From contig CAXXGA010000002.1 in NCBI GenBank assembly GCA_963678585.2, positions 3,038,001 through 3,102,000 of the forward strand: a stretch of DNA of 64,000 nucleotides, read 5' to 3'. Positions 1 through 8,367 of the stretch are shown here, in pieces; position 1 is the stretch's first letter; each line of letters begins with the position of its first letter. Position numbers and translations under genes: made by a program. Under the pieces are notes generated by a model that was not told where the DNA came from, made no database searches, and saw nothing but the letters and a program-made list of their open reading frames with translations. Source of the DNA: Breoghania sp963678585 (GTDB taxonomy: Bacteria > Pseudomonadota > Alphaproteobacteria > Rhizobiales > Stappiaceae).

Positions 1-62
1 CGAACACGATATACACAACAAGTAAAATATGATGCCGATCGCACCTAAGGGATGAAAGCCCT

Positions 63-1379
63 CTAGTCCTCGCGAAGCGCGCGGGAGAACTGGTCGGAAA
101 GCGGCTTGAAGAGATAGCTCAGCATCGTCCGGCGTTGCGTCTCGATGAAGCTCTCCGCAGGCATGCCGGGCAGGAGGCGCAGATCGCCGAGGCGGGCAAG
201 CTCGTCTTCGGAAATCGAGATATCGATGCGGTAGAAGGCCGAGCCCGTCTTTTCGTTGATGACGCTTGAGGGCGAGATCGTCTCCACACGGCCGAAAAGC
301 TCCGGCGTCGTGCGCTGGTTGAAGGCGGGAAAACGGATCGTCGCCTGCTGACCGATATGAAGCTGGTCGATGGAGCGCGGATCGACGGCCACCTCCACCT
401 CAAGCCCTTGGCCTGCCGAAATGAGTTGCATCAGCGTGCCGCCCGCAGGCACCACGCCGCCGATGGTATGGACGTTCATCTCGTGCACGATGCCGTCGAT
501 GGGTGCGCGGATATCGACCCGCTCCAACTGTTTGGTGGTCGCCACGATCTGCTGGACGAGATCGTCCACCGCGGTGGTCGCCTCGCGCAGTTCCGACAGC
601 ACCTGCTCGCGGAAGGAACGTTCCACCTGAAGGATGGCGATTTCCGTCTCACGGATGGAATTGTCGATGCGCGCCAGATCCGCCTGATGCTCGGAAATCT
701 GACCCACGAGATCGGCCCGCGCCCGCTCCTGCGCAACAACGCGGGTCTTGGACGTCAGCCCTTTGGAGAGCAGCGCCCGCAGGCCCGTCAGCTCATCCTC
801 GATGAGCGCCAGTTGCTCGCGCTTGGAGGCGATGAGCCCTTTCACGCCCGCGATCTCATTGGCGTAACGCGCGATCTTCTCGCGTTGCTGCTCGATTTCG
901 CCGGTGCGCGTGATGCGTCGGGCCTCGAAAAGTTTCTGCTGACCGCGCTGATGAACCTGCGCCAGATCCCCCAGCCCGTAGGTGCGCACCAGCGCATCGT
1001 CGAAGACGATCTCCTTCAGCCCGTCGCGCTCCGCCTCGAGGCGCGAACGCCGCGCCACCGCCTCGCGCAGGCGGTTGCGATAGATCTCCAGATTGGCCTG
1101 CAGCACCGTCTCGTCGAGCTGCACGAGAATGTCGCCCGCCTTCACCAGATCGCCGTTTTCGACCGCAATCGATTTGACGATGCCGCCGTCGAGATGCTGG
1201 ATCGACTTCGGCTTGCCGCGCACGATGACGGTCCCGTCGGCCACCACCGCGCCCGACAGCGAGGCAATGGCCATCCAGCCAAAGCCGCCGCCGAACAGCA
1301 CCGCAAGGCCGATGAGCCCGGCGACCATCGGCCCCCGCCAGCTGGTGCGCACCATGCGTTTTTCGTCCGTGCCCCTCAT
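63..1379 (-). CDS. HlyD-family type I secretion membrane fusion protein
   Basis: Periplasmic adaptor (438 aa) that links an inner-membrane ABC exporter to a TolC-type outer-membrane channel. Seen: a short basic cytoplasmic N-terminus, one membrane segment near residues 18-40, a biotinyl-lipoyl-like half near residues 50-90 (GGIVKSIAVENGDLVKAGD), a long coiled-coil arm rich in Glu, Arg and Leu (about 100-290), the second lipoyl half (DIRAPIDGIVHEMNVHTIGG) and a beta-barrel C-terminus with the family phrase PGMPAESFI. Length is normal for PrsE/HlyD-type adaptors. It starts 4 bp after the stop of the upstream ABC exporter, so the two are co-transcribed. The secreted substrate, usually an RTX or glycan-processing protein, is not in the window. 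Family call is firm; the substrate is unknown. Confidence 0.93.
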   Translation of the reverse strand: MRGTDEKRMVRTSWRGPMVAGLIGLAVLFGGGFGWMAIASLSGAVVADGTVIVRGKPKSIQHLDGGIVKSIAVENGDLVKAGDILVQLDETVLQANLEIYRNRLREAVARRSRLEAERDGLKEIVFDDALVRTYGLGDLAQVHQRGQQKLFEARRITRTGEIEQQREKIARYANEIAGVKGLIASKREQLALIEDELTGLRALLSKGLTSKTRVVAQERARADLVGQISEHQADLARIDNSIRETEIAILQVERSFREQVLSELREATTAVDDLVQQIVATTKQLERVDIRAPIDGIVHEMNVHTIGGVVPAGGTLMQLISAGQGLEVEVAVDPRSIDQLHIGQQATIRFPAFNQRTTPELFGRVETISPSSVINEKTGSAFYRIDISISEDELARLGDLRLLPGMPAESFIETQRRTMLSYLFKPLSDQFSRALRED

Positions 1380-1383
1380 CGCC

Positions 1384-3102
1384 CTACCCCGCCGCCATGC
1401 GCGTGACCTTGCGCAGCACCTCGGCCTTGTCGCCGAACTCCTGCGCCGAACCGCCCACCAGCATCATCACCTTGTTGACCGCGACGATGGCCGAAGGCCG
1501 ATGCGCCATGACGACGACCACCGAGCCCTCCGCCCTCATGGTCTCTATCGCCGCCGTCAACGCCGCATCGCCATCCGCATCGAGGTTGGAATTGGGTTCG
1601 TCCAGCACCAGCAGTTTCGGTCGCCCGTAAAGCGCGCGCGCCAGCGCGACCCGCTGGATCTGCCCGCCGGAAAGAACGCCCGCACGGCCATCGACAAAGG
1701 TGGAATAGCCATCCGGCAGACGTAGGATCATCTCGTGCACGCCCGCCGTCTGCGCCGCGCGTACGATCTCGGCCTCATCGGCCTCCGGGCCGAAACGGGC
1801 GATATTCTGCCCGATGGTGCCCGCCAGAAGCTCCACCGATTGCGGCAGGTAGCCGATGTGACGTCCGAGCGCCTCGCGGTCCCATTGATCGAGCGAAGCC
1901 CCGTCGATGCGGACCGAGCCCGCATCCGGCCGCCATGCGCCGACCAGAAGCCGCGCAAGGCTCGACTTGCCGGAGGTGGACGGACCGATCACGCCGAGCC
2001 CATCGCCCGGTTCGAGATCGAAGGAGATATTCGAAAGGATCACCCGACGCTTGCCGGAGGCATCGGCGGGACCGGGCGCGAACTGGCGCGCGATACGCAC
2101 CTCGACATGACCTTCGGGATCCGGCAGTTGCAGCGGTTTCTCCCGTGTGGGACTGGCCGCCAGATGCGCCTTCAGCCGCCTGTATCCCTGCCGCGCCCTG
2201 AGGATGTTGCGCCATTGTCCGATAACCTGATCGACCGGCGACAGGGCGCGCCCGGCAATGATGGAAGAGGCCACGATCATGCCCGGCGTGATTTCCTGCC
2301 GGATCGCCAGATAGGCGCCGAGCCCGAGGATCGCCGATTGCAGCAGAAGGCGGCTGGCCTTGGAGACGGCGGAGAGAAATTCCCCGCGTTCGCCGCCCTT
2401 CTGCGCGCCGGAAAGCGTGCGCAGATGGATGGCGTGCCAGCGCTTGGCCAGATTGCCCAGCATGCCCATGGGCAGGACCGCCTCCGCATTGCGGCTCGAC
2501 TGATCGGCAAACCGGCTCTCCGTCACCTCCTGCGACATGGCCTCGGACAGAGGAGCCCGCGTCGCGGCCTCGTTGAGAATGGCCAATACGATGACGAACA
2601 GGGCGCCGACCAGCGTCAGCAAGCCCAGATCCCGATGGATGAGAAAGACGATGGCGAGATAGAGCGGCATCCACGGCAGATCGAAAAGACCGATCAGACC
2701 GGGAGAGGAAAAGAAACTGCGCACCGTGGCGAGATCGCTGAGCGGTCGCGTGGGCGCCGTCTCCCGCCCCATGCCGTTTTCGACATAGCTTCGAAAAACG
2801 AGGGGGCTCAGGCGCTCGTCGAGCCAATAGCCCGCACGCGACAGCACCCGCGCGCGCAGCGCCTCGAAAAGACCGAGAAACAGGAACAGGCCCGCGACCA
2901 GCGCAAACAAGGCCAGCAGCGTCGGCACCGACCGGCTGGTGAGCACGCGGTCATAGACCTGAAGCATGAAGAGCGGGCCGGTCAGCATCAGGAGATTGAC
3001 CGCAAGACTGAAAAGGCCGACGCCCACGAAGGCGGACCGCAGATTGCCCACTGCAACGTGCAAGGGATCGCCCTGCCCCTGCCTGTCTCTTGCTGACGTC
3101 AT
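1384..3102 (-). CDS. Type I secretion ABC transporter, permease/ATPase (PrtD-like)
   Basis: Fused exporter half-transporter: an N-terminal transmembrane domain (hydrophobic stretches in the first ~300 residues, beginning with LFSLAVNLLMLTGPLFMLQV) and a C-terminal ATPase with Walker A GPSTSGKSS, signature LSGGQIQRVALARAL, Walker B LLVLDEP and the H-loop MAHRPS. PLFMLQVYDRVL is typical of the PrtD/HasD/PrsD group, which has no N-terminal peptidase domain, so the substrate should carry an uncleaved C-terminal signal. Start: the open frame extends to a GTG at 3177. ATG codons at 3135, 3126 and 3102 are more credible, and 3102 has a GGGAT-type ribosome site. Partner of the adaptor immediately downstream. 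Confidence 0.9.
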   Translation of the reverse strand: MTSARDRQGQGDPLHVAVGNLRSAFVGVGLFSLAVNLLMLTGPLFMLQVYDRVLTSRSVPTLLALFALVAGLFLFLGLFEALRARVLSRAGYWLDERLSPLVFRSYVENGMGRETAPTRPLSDLATVRSFFSSPGLIGLFDLPWMPLYLAIVFLIHRDLGLLTLVGALFVIVLAILNEAATRAPLSEAMSQEVTESRFADQSSRNAEAVLPMGMLGNLAKRWHAIHLRTLSGAQKGGERGEFLSAVSKASRLLLQSAILGLGAYLAIRQEITPGMIVASSIIAGRALSPVDQVIGQWRNILRARQGYRRLKAHLAASPTREKPLQLPDPEGHVEVRIARQFAPGPADASGKRRVILSNISFDLEPGDGLGVIGPSTSGKSSLARLLVGAWRPDAGSVRIDGASLDQWDREALGRHIGYLPQSVELLAGTIGQNIARFGPEADEAEIVRAAQTAGVHEMILRLPDGYSTFVDGRAGVLSGGQIQRVALARALYGRPKLLVLDEPNSNLDADGDAALTAAIETMRAEGSVVVVMAHRPSAIVAVNKVMMLVGGSAQEFGDKAEVLRKVTRMAAG

Positions 3103-3177
3103 CGTGATCCCGCTTTGCCCCGTCATCGCAGGTCGCATCCGCTCCCGGCAGCGCCTGGAGGAAGGATACCCCAACAC

Positions 3178-3484
3178 AGTCGCCGGAACTTCAGTGTAGA
3201 ATACATCCGTTAACGAGGCGTCCCCCGCTTGGGGCGCATGCGCTTCATTTCGTATGAAACATTACGAAGACGCGGGCCTACCGGAGCGGGGCCGGAGCAT
3301 ATGGACAGAAATTATTGACTTCAGCTAAAGTGACAAAGAAGAAAGATCTTTTGTGCAGACATCAAGCGACCTTCTGATCAAATATAAATTTGATTTTCTC
3401 ATATAAAGGTTTGGCGTCTGCTTCAGTTTTTCGCCTTCCTTCGACTTGTCCGGGACGGCGACATCTATTTCACACGGAGCGCTC
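3178..3484. other. Divergent intergenic region with a 20-bp inverted repeat
   Basis: About 300 bp between the type I exporter (leftward) and the 3485 gene (rightward), so both promoters should lie here. The only clear structure is a perfect inverted repeat at 3249-3268 (TTCGTA, 8-nt spacer, TACGAA), the shape of a binding site for a dimeric regulator. The right half (3300-3420) is AT-rich compared with its surroundings. No convincing -35/-10 pair was identified. Confidence 0.4.
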
Positions 3485-4102
3485 ATGCCCATCGGCATCA
3501 CTTTCAAGGAAACCATGGCCGGAGCCTTCGCTCTCGGCGAAAACAGCCCGGAAGCGGGGGAAGCGCGCGGCAAGGCGCAAGGGTTGACGCTCGCCATGCA
3601 TGCCCGGATCGAGATCCCCGATCTCGACGCCTTCATCGCAGACCCGGATCACGCGGGAGACTTGTCCGGCACCGTCGATTTCAGCCCGCTCGCCATCGCC
3701 ATGACCGCCCCGACGGGTGTTTTCAGGCTGTTCCAGCCCTCCGACGATCCGAAGCTGAAATACATGGTCTACGAACTCGGCTTCAGTCATGACGACCGCC
3801 CGCTCTATCTGGCAGGCAAGAAGCATGTGCACGACGATGCCGGGTTAGACATGTGGTCCGACACCACGACCCTGCTGACCCGCCTTCATGCAGGGCCGGA
3901 TACGCAGGGCGACGTGATCGGCGCGGGCATCCTGCGCCTCAATACGGGCGCGCTCGCCTCGCTCATGTCCACCGTTCGGGTGACCGGAACCGACAACCCT
4001 CTGGAACAGGCGGGAGCGGTCGCCAAATTCGGCCAGTTCTTCATGGGCGAGCTTTGGGACAGCTATGCCCCGCGCTTCGGCCCGCGCGCAAACACCGATT
4101 AG
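3485..4102 (+). CDS. Stand-alone domain of the GMC/cholesterol-oxidase-associated type
   Basis: A 205-residue protein without signal peptide or membrane segment. Its pattern (FKETMAGAFALGE near the N-terminus, IPDLDAFIADPDHAGDLSGT, then GVFRLFQ, YLAGKKHVHDDAG, MWSDTTTL and a C-terminal FGQFFMGELWDSY) matches, from memory of the family, the accessory domain that follows the FAD part of long GMC-family cholesterol-oxidase-like proteins. Here it is alone and no GMC oxidase is in the window. Its role is not established; a lipid- or steroid-related function would be an inference from that association. Start: ATG at 3485 has GGAG six bases upstream and is preferred over an in-frame TTG at 3446. Convergent with the flavoprotein gene that ends at 4195. 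Confidence 0.65.
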   Translation: MPIGITFKETMAGAFALGENSPEAGEARGKAQGLTLAMHARIEIPDLDAFIADPDHAGDLSGTVDFSPLAIAMTAPTGVFRLFQPSDDPKLKYMVYELGFSHDDRPLYLAGKKHVHDDAGLDMWSDTTTLLTRLHAGPDTQGDVIGAGILRLNTGALASLMSTVRVTGTDNPLEQAGAVAKFGQFFMGELWDSYAPRFGPRANTD

Positions 4103-4194
4103 GCTTCTGAAGAATATCGCGCCTGGCAATCTGCATGAGTTGCCGGGCGTCGAACGCGACGCCGGTCAGGCCCGTTCAAGGGCGAACCGACGGC

Positions 4195-5601
4195 TCAGCC
4201 TCTGGCGATTTCCGCCGCCGTCTCGCCCGCCAGATAGCCGAAGGCGATGGCGGTGAGAAGCCCGTTGCCGGAGAGATAGCCGGAGACATCCGGTCCCGAG
4301 ACGCCGCAGGCGGCTCCTCCGCCCGCCAGAAGGTTCGGCAGCGCCTTCCCGTCCCCGCTCATCACGCGGGCCTGATCGTCGATCACCAGTCCGCCCTGCG
4401 TATGAAACAGAGCGCCCGTCACCTTGACCGCATAGAAAGGCCCGACAAGCGCGGGCTTGCCTTCGAATGACCGCCCGAAGCGATCTTCCGTCTCTCCGCG
4501 CCGGATGCTTTCCACCTCCTCGAAGGTTTTGGCAAGCGCATCGGCGGGAAGTCCTGTGGCCTTGGCCAATTCCGCGATGGTTTCCGCCTCGCGGATCGCG
4601 CCGACGGAGACCGCATCCATATAGTCGGGAAAGCCTTGTGCAAAGAGATGCAGCCGGTCGTCATAGACGTTCCAGGCCACGCCGCCGGGCTGGGCGAGCA
4701 CGTTGACCGCCTGTTCCGAATAGCCGCCATTCTCGTTGGAGAAGCGCTTGCCCTCCAAGTTCACCTGAAAGCCGCCCTCCATCATCAGCGCCCATGAAAT
4801 CAGGATCCCGTGGGGATGGGCGAGAGAGCCGTGCCCCTGATAGCCGGAGAGATGCTTGAGTTCACAGCCAAGCGCCTCGCCCCAGAAGATCGCATCACCC
4901 TCGTTGCCCTCATGGCCGTAATAGAGCCCGTCGGCCACTTCCGGAATGTGCTTGCGGACAAGATCGCGATTGCCGCCGAAGCCATTGCAGGCAAGGATCA
5001 CCGCGCCCGCGCCAATGATTTCGCGCGCACCGTCGGGCCGCACGATCTCCACCGCCGTGATGCGGTTGTCGTCTGCGGCGTAAAGCGTTTCGGCCAGCGC
5101 CTCGCTCACCACCGGAATATCCGCGGCCTCGACGGCGGTCAGCAGACGGGCGAGCAGCGCCGCTCCTGTCTTTTCCGGAACAGTGTGCATGCGGAAGCGG
5201 GTGTGGCCGGGATAGAGGAAATCGTCGAGAACCAGCCATTCCACGCGGTGCTTTTCGCCGAGCCATTCCAGCGCCGGGCCGATATTTGCGGCCGCCAGCC
5301 GCGCCAGCCGGGCATCGCAAAAGCCCTTCGACTTGGCCGTCAGATCGGCCTCAAAGCGTTCCGGCGTATCGTCATCCACGCCGACAGCGCGTTGATAGCG
5401 CGTAGCGGGTGCGGGCACGAAACCCGACGACATGGAGGTGGAGCCCGCGGGCGAGGCGTCGCGTTCCGCCACGATCACCTCCGCCCCCGAAGCGACGGCG
5501 CGAAGTGCGGCCACGAGGCCGCAAGCGCCCCCGCCGATCACCAGCACCTCGGTTTCCACATCGAGATGCGGCGGCGGCTGATGCAGGACCCGGGCGTTCA
5601 T
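4195..5601 (-). CDS. FAD-dependent oxidoreductase, fumarate reductase/ketosteroid dehydrogenase-like
   Basis: Flavoprotein of 468 residues with an N-terminal dinucleotide fold (VLVIGGGACGLVAALRA, acidic end VAERD), the GSTSMSSGF substrate-domain entry, an inner FAD contact (AVILACNGFGG) and the C-terminal FAD loop (LLAGGGAACGV, GNGLLTAIAFG). This is the FAD_binding_2 group (fumarate reductase, urocanate reductase, 3-ketosteroid dehydrogenases), which reduces or introduces C=C bonds next to a carbonyl. There is no signal peptide, so it is probably cytosolic. Last gene of the catabolic cluster, 1 bp after the isochorismatase-fold gene. Inferred role: reduction or desaturation of an unsaturated intermediate. 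Exact substrate unknown. Confidence 0.8.
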   Translation of the reverse strand: MNARVLHQPPPHLDVETEVLVIGGGACGLVAALRAVASGAEVIVAERDASPAGSTSMSSGFVPAPATRYQRAVGVDDDTPERFEADLTAKSKGFCDARLARLAAANIGPALEWLGEKHRVEWLVLDDFLYPGHTRFRMHTVPEKTGAALLARLLTAVEAADIPVVSEALAETLYAADDNRITAVEIVRPDGAREIIGAGAVILACNGFGGNRDLVRKHIPEVADGLYYGHEGNEGDAIFWGEALGCELKHLSGYQGHGSLAHPHGILISWALMMEGGFQVNLEGKRFSNENGGYSEQAVNVLAQPGGVAWNVYDDRLHLFAQGFPDYMDAVSVGAIREAETIAELAKATGLPADALAKTFEEVESIRRGETEDRFGRSFEGKPALVGPFYAVKVTGALFHTQGGLVIDDQARVMSGDGKALPNLLAGGGAACGVSGPDVSGYLSGNGLLTAIAFGYLAGETAAEIARG

Positions 5602-5602
5602 C

Positions 5603-6217
5603 TCAGAGGCTTTCGAAAAGCGCCGTCGCCTCGGCGCAGGTCATCGGCTTGGCGATGGTGGAGAGATCCGCAATCGCGGTCTCGTGCGTCGTTTGCCTGA
5701 AGGCGCCGCAGCCGTCGGTGAGGATCGCGGTTGCGAAATCGCGCACATGCGCATCGCGCAAGGTGGAGGCGACGCCCCCATTGGTGACGATGCCGCAGAA
5801 GAACAGCGTGTCGATGTCCGCCTTCTTCAACACCCATTCCAGCCGCGACATGAAGAAGGCCGAATAGGCGACCTTCTCCACCGAAAGGTCCGCGGGCTGC
5901 AATTCGTCGAGAAGCTGGTGCCCCCACGCGCCGGGGCAGAAATCGCCCTTGGCGAGGAAGGGGCGCAACTCCTTCAGGTGCGCAGAGATGAAAGGCTCGC
6001 CGCCCTTGCCCGGCACCAGCGTGAACTGCGTAGAGACGACCCAGCCGCCCTTGGCGCGAAGCGCATCGGCCACCGGCTTCACCCTTGCGGGCAGCGCCGC
6101 GATGGCTTCCGATTTCGCCCCGCCGCGCGCATAGGCGCCTTCCGGGTGAACGAAGTCGTTTTGCAGATCGACGATGATCAGGGCGGTGCGGGCGGGATCG
6201 ATCTCGTGAAGGGACAT
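5603..6217 (-). CDS. Isochorismatase-fold hydrolase lacking the usual catalytic cysteine
   Basis: 204 residues, with the family opening ALIIVDLQNDFVHPEGAY (first catalytic Asp in VDLQNDF) and the region that normally holds the nucleophile, here FFCGIVTNGGVASTLRDAH. In cysteine hydrolases of this fold (N-carbamoylsarcosine amidase, nicotinamidase, maleamate amidase) the motif is TN-x-C-V-x-ST. Here the Cys position is Gly, as in true isochorismatases, which act on vinyl ethers without a thiol. So it may be an isochorismatase-like hydrolase or a diverged amidase. Its position between HyuA and a flavoprotein suggests it acts on the ring-opened product. A 98-bp gap to hyuA contains a 6-bp-arm hairpin (6276-6301). 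Confidence 0.8.
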   Translation of the reverse strand: MSLHEIDPARTALIIVDLQNDFVHPEGAYARGGAKSEAIAALPARVKPVADALRAKGGWVVSTQFTLVPGKGGEPFISAHLKELRPFLAKGDFCPGAWGHQLLDELQPADLSVEKVAYSAFFMSRLEWVLKKADIDTLFFCGIVTNGGVASTLRDAHVRDFATAILTDGCGAFRQTTHETAIADLSTIAKPMTCAEATALFESL

Positions 6218-6315
6218 GGAAGGGCCTTTCAGGGTGCAGGCTTTTCGCGAAGCCTTGTCATTGTATCGAGAAAGACGGCCACTCCCTTCAGGAAATGGCC
6301 GCCCTTATTCGTATG

Positions 6316-8367
6316 TTATGCGTCCGGCTTGATCACCAGATTGCCGAAGACATCGACGCTTGCCGTCAAACCCGGATCGACGAAAATCGTCGTATCGGCC
6401 TGTTCCAGAAGCGCGGGGCCCTCGATGGTCGCCCCCACTTCAAGCTGAAGCCGCTCATAGACGCCCGCCTCATGAAACGCGCCATCGACGTAAACCCGGC
6501 GCGACCCGATCAGGCAATCCTTGGCGGGCTTACCGTTTTCAGGCGCAAAGACGCCCATGTCGAGTTCCGGCCGACGCCCGATCACCGCCACGCGGTAATT
6601 CATGACGCGCATCGGAATGCCGTCGAGCAGACGCCCGTAAGCCTCGCGGTAAGCCGTCTCGAAAGCGGTACGGATCGCATCCGTGTCGAGAACGCCCGCC
6701 GGCATTTCGAGGCTGACGGAGACCGTGTGCGTCTGGCCGACATAGAGCATGTCGAACTCGTAGAGCCGATCGATGGTGGAAAAGGCCACGCCCGCACTGC
6801 GCAGGAGCGTTTCCGTTTCGTCCGCAACCGCCTTCATCTCGCGCCCGAGCTTGGCCGCATCGAGTTCGTCCAGCGTCCGGTTGACCGTCTGCACCTTGTC
6901 GTGACGCATGTCGGCGACGACGCAGCCGAGCGCCGACGTCACACCGGGAAACCGCGGGACGAGCGCGGACGCCAGCCCCACTTCCTTGATCAGCGCGCCG
7001 GTGTGAAGCGAGCCACCGCCGCCGAACGGCATGGCGGAGAACTTCGCCGGATCGTGCCCCTTCTCGATGGAGACGAGGCGGATCGCACCGGCCATCTTGG
7101 CATTGGCGAGCTTCAGGATCGCTTCCGCCGCTTCCTCAATGCCGAGGCCCAGCGGCCTGGCGATATGGGACTCGATGGCCGCGCGCGAGGCATCGATATC
7201 GAGGCGGGAAAGCTTGCCGCCGATGGGACGATCCGGGTTGATGCGCCCCAGAACCACGTTGGCGTCCGTCACGGTCGGGCGATCATTGCCAAGCCCGTAG
7301 CAGACCGGGCCGGGATCGGAACCGGCGGATTCAGGGCCGACCTGCAGGAGACCGGACTTGTCGACGGAGGCAATCGAGCCGCCGCCTGCGCCGATGGTCG
7401 TGATCTCGATCATCGGGGTGCGGACCACCATGCCGAAATCGATGGAGGTCTGGGCGGCCAGCGCCGCCTCGCCGCCGGCGATCAGCGACACGTCGAAGGA
7501 GGTGCCGCCCATGTCGCAGGTGATGATGTTCTCAAAACCCGCGGCCTTGGAAATGGCGGTGGCCGCGATGACGCCCGCAGCCGGGCCGGACAGCGCGGTG
7601 CGCACCGGGTACTGCTTGGCCGTTTCCACCGACATCACGCCGCCATTGGACTGGACGATCAGGATATCGCCCTCAAAGCCCTTGGCCGCCAGCCCCTTCT
7701 CGAGCCGGTCGAGATAGGAGGAGACCACCGGCTGGAGATAGGCGTTGAGCGTCGCCGTGGAAAGCCGCTCGAATTCGCGGATTTCCGGCAGGATCTCGGT
7801 GGCCGCCGTCACGTAGGAATTCGGCCAGACAGAGCGCACAGCTTCCACCGCACGCCGCTCGTTTTCGGCGTTGGCATAGCCGTTGATGAAGAAGACGCAG
7901 ACGGCCTCGCAACCGCTTTCAGCCAGGGCCAGCGCCTGCTTCTTCACCTCTTCCTCGTCCACGCCCTGAAGCACCGAGCCGTCGGCAAGAACGCGCTCGC
8001 CCACTTCTACCCGGTCCGGGCGGTCGACGACGGGGGTGAACGTGCCCTTCAGGCCCCAGGTGGTGGGACGGTCGCGGCGGCGCATTTCCAGCACATCGCG
8101 GAAGCCTTCCGTGGTGATGATGCCGGTGCGCGCGCCTTTACGCTCCAGAAGCGCATTGGTGCCGACGGTGGTGCCGTGAACGACCGTGGAGATGGTGGAG
8201 AAATCGTCCACCTTGCCCGCGATGCCTTCCACGAAGCCCTTGGACTGGTCGCCGCGGGTGGAAGGAACCTTGGTCGTCACCACCTTGCCGGTGGTCTCGT
8301 CGAGAATGAACACATCGGTGAAGGTGCCGCCGACGTCGACGCCGATCACATAAGCCGGACCGCTCAT
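6316..8367 (-). CDS. hyuA: Hydantoinase/oxoprolinase-family subunit A
   Basis: 683 residues of the HyuA / 5-oxoprolinase N-half family. Seen: the N-terminal actin-like ATP-binding signature GVDVGGTFTDVFI, VVHGTTVGTNALLERKGA, the central CDMGGTSFDVSLI and TIGAGGGSIA. The family couples ATP hydrolysis to ring opening (N-methylhydantoin, 5-oxoproline, caprolactam) or to carboxylation (acetone, acetophenone), always with a B subunit. The start ATG overlaps the hyuB stop as ATGA. With hyuB it is the ring-cleavage candidate of this operon. The substrate cannot be read from the sequence. Confidence 0.9.
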   Translation of the reverse strand: MSGPAYVIGVDVGGTFTDVFILDETTGKVVTTKVPSTRGDQSKGFVEGIAGKVDDFSTISTVVHGTTVGTNALLERKGARTGIITTEGFRDVLEMRRRDRPTTWGLKGTFTPVVDRPDRVEVGERVLADGSVLQGVDEEEVKKQALALAESGCEAVCVFFINGYANAENERRAVEAVRSVWPNSYVTAATEILPEIREFERLSTATLNAYLQPVVSSYLDRLEKGLAAKGFEGDILIVQSNGGVMSVETAKQYPVRTALSGPAAGVIAATAISKAAGFENIITCDMGGTSFDVSLIAGGEAALAAQTSIDFGMVVRTPMIEITTIGAGGGSIASVDKSGLLQVGPESAGSDPGPVCYGLGNDRPTVTDANVVLGRINPDRPIGGKLSRLDIDASRAAIESHIARPLGLGIEEAAEAILKLANAKMAGAIRLVSIEKGHDPAKFSAMPFGGGGSLHTGALIKEVGLASALVPRFPGVTSALGCVVADMRHDKVQTVNRTLDELDAAKLGREMKAVADETETLLRSAGVAFSTIDRLYEFDMLYVGQTHTVSVSLEMPAGVLDTDAIRTAFETAYREAYGRLLDGIPMRVMNYRVAVIGRRPELDMGVFAPENGKPAKDCLIGSRRVYVDGAFHEAGVYERLQLEVGATIEGPALLEQADTTIFVDPGLTASVDVFGNLVIKPDA

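Noticed and set aside
1..62. Feature at the left edge
   Set aside because: 62 bp downstream of the adaptor gene with only a short AGGG/CCCT inverted repeat; too little to call.
4144..4165. Terminator between the convergent 4102 and 4195 genes
   Set aside because: A 7-bp stem GGCGTCG/CGACGCC exists but has no T tract on either strand.
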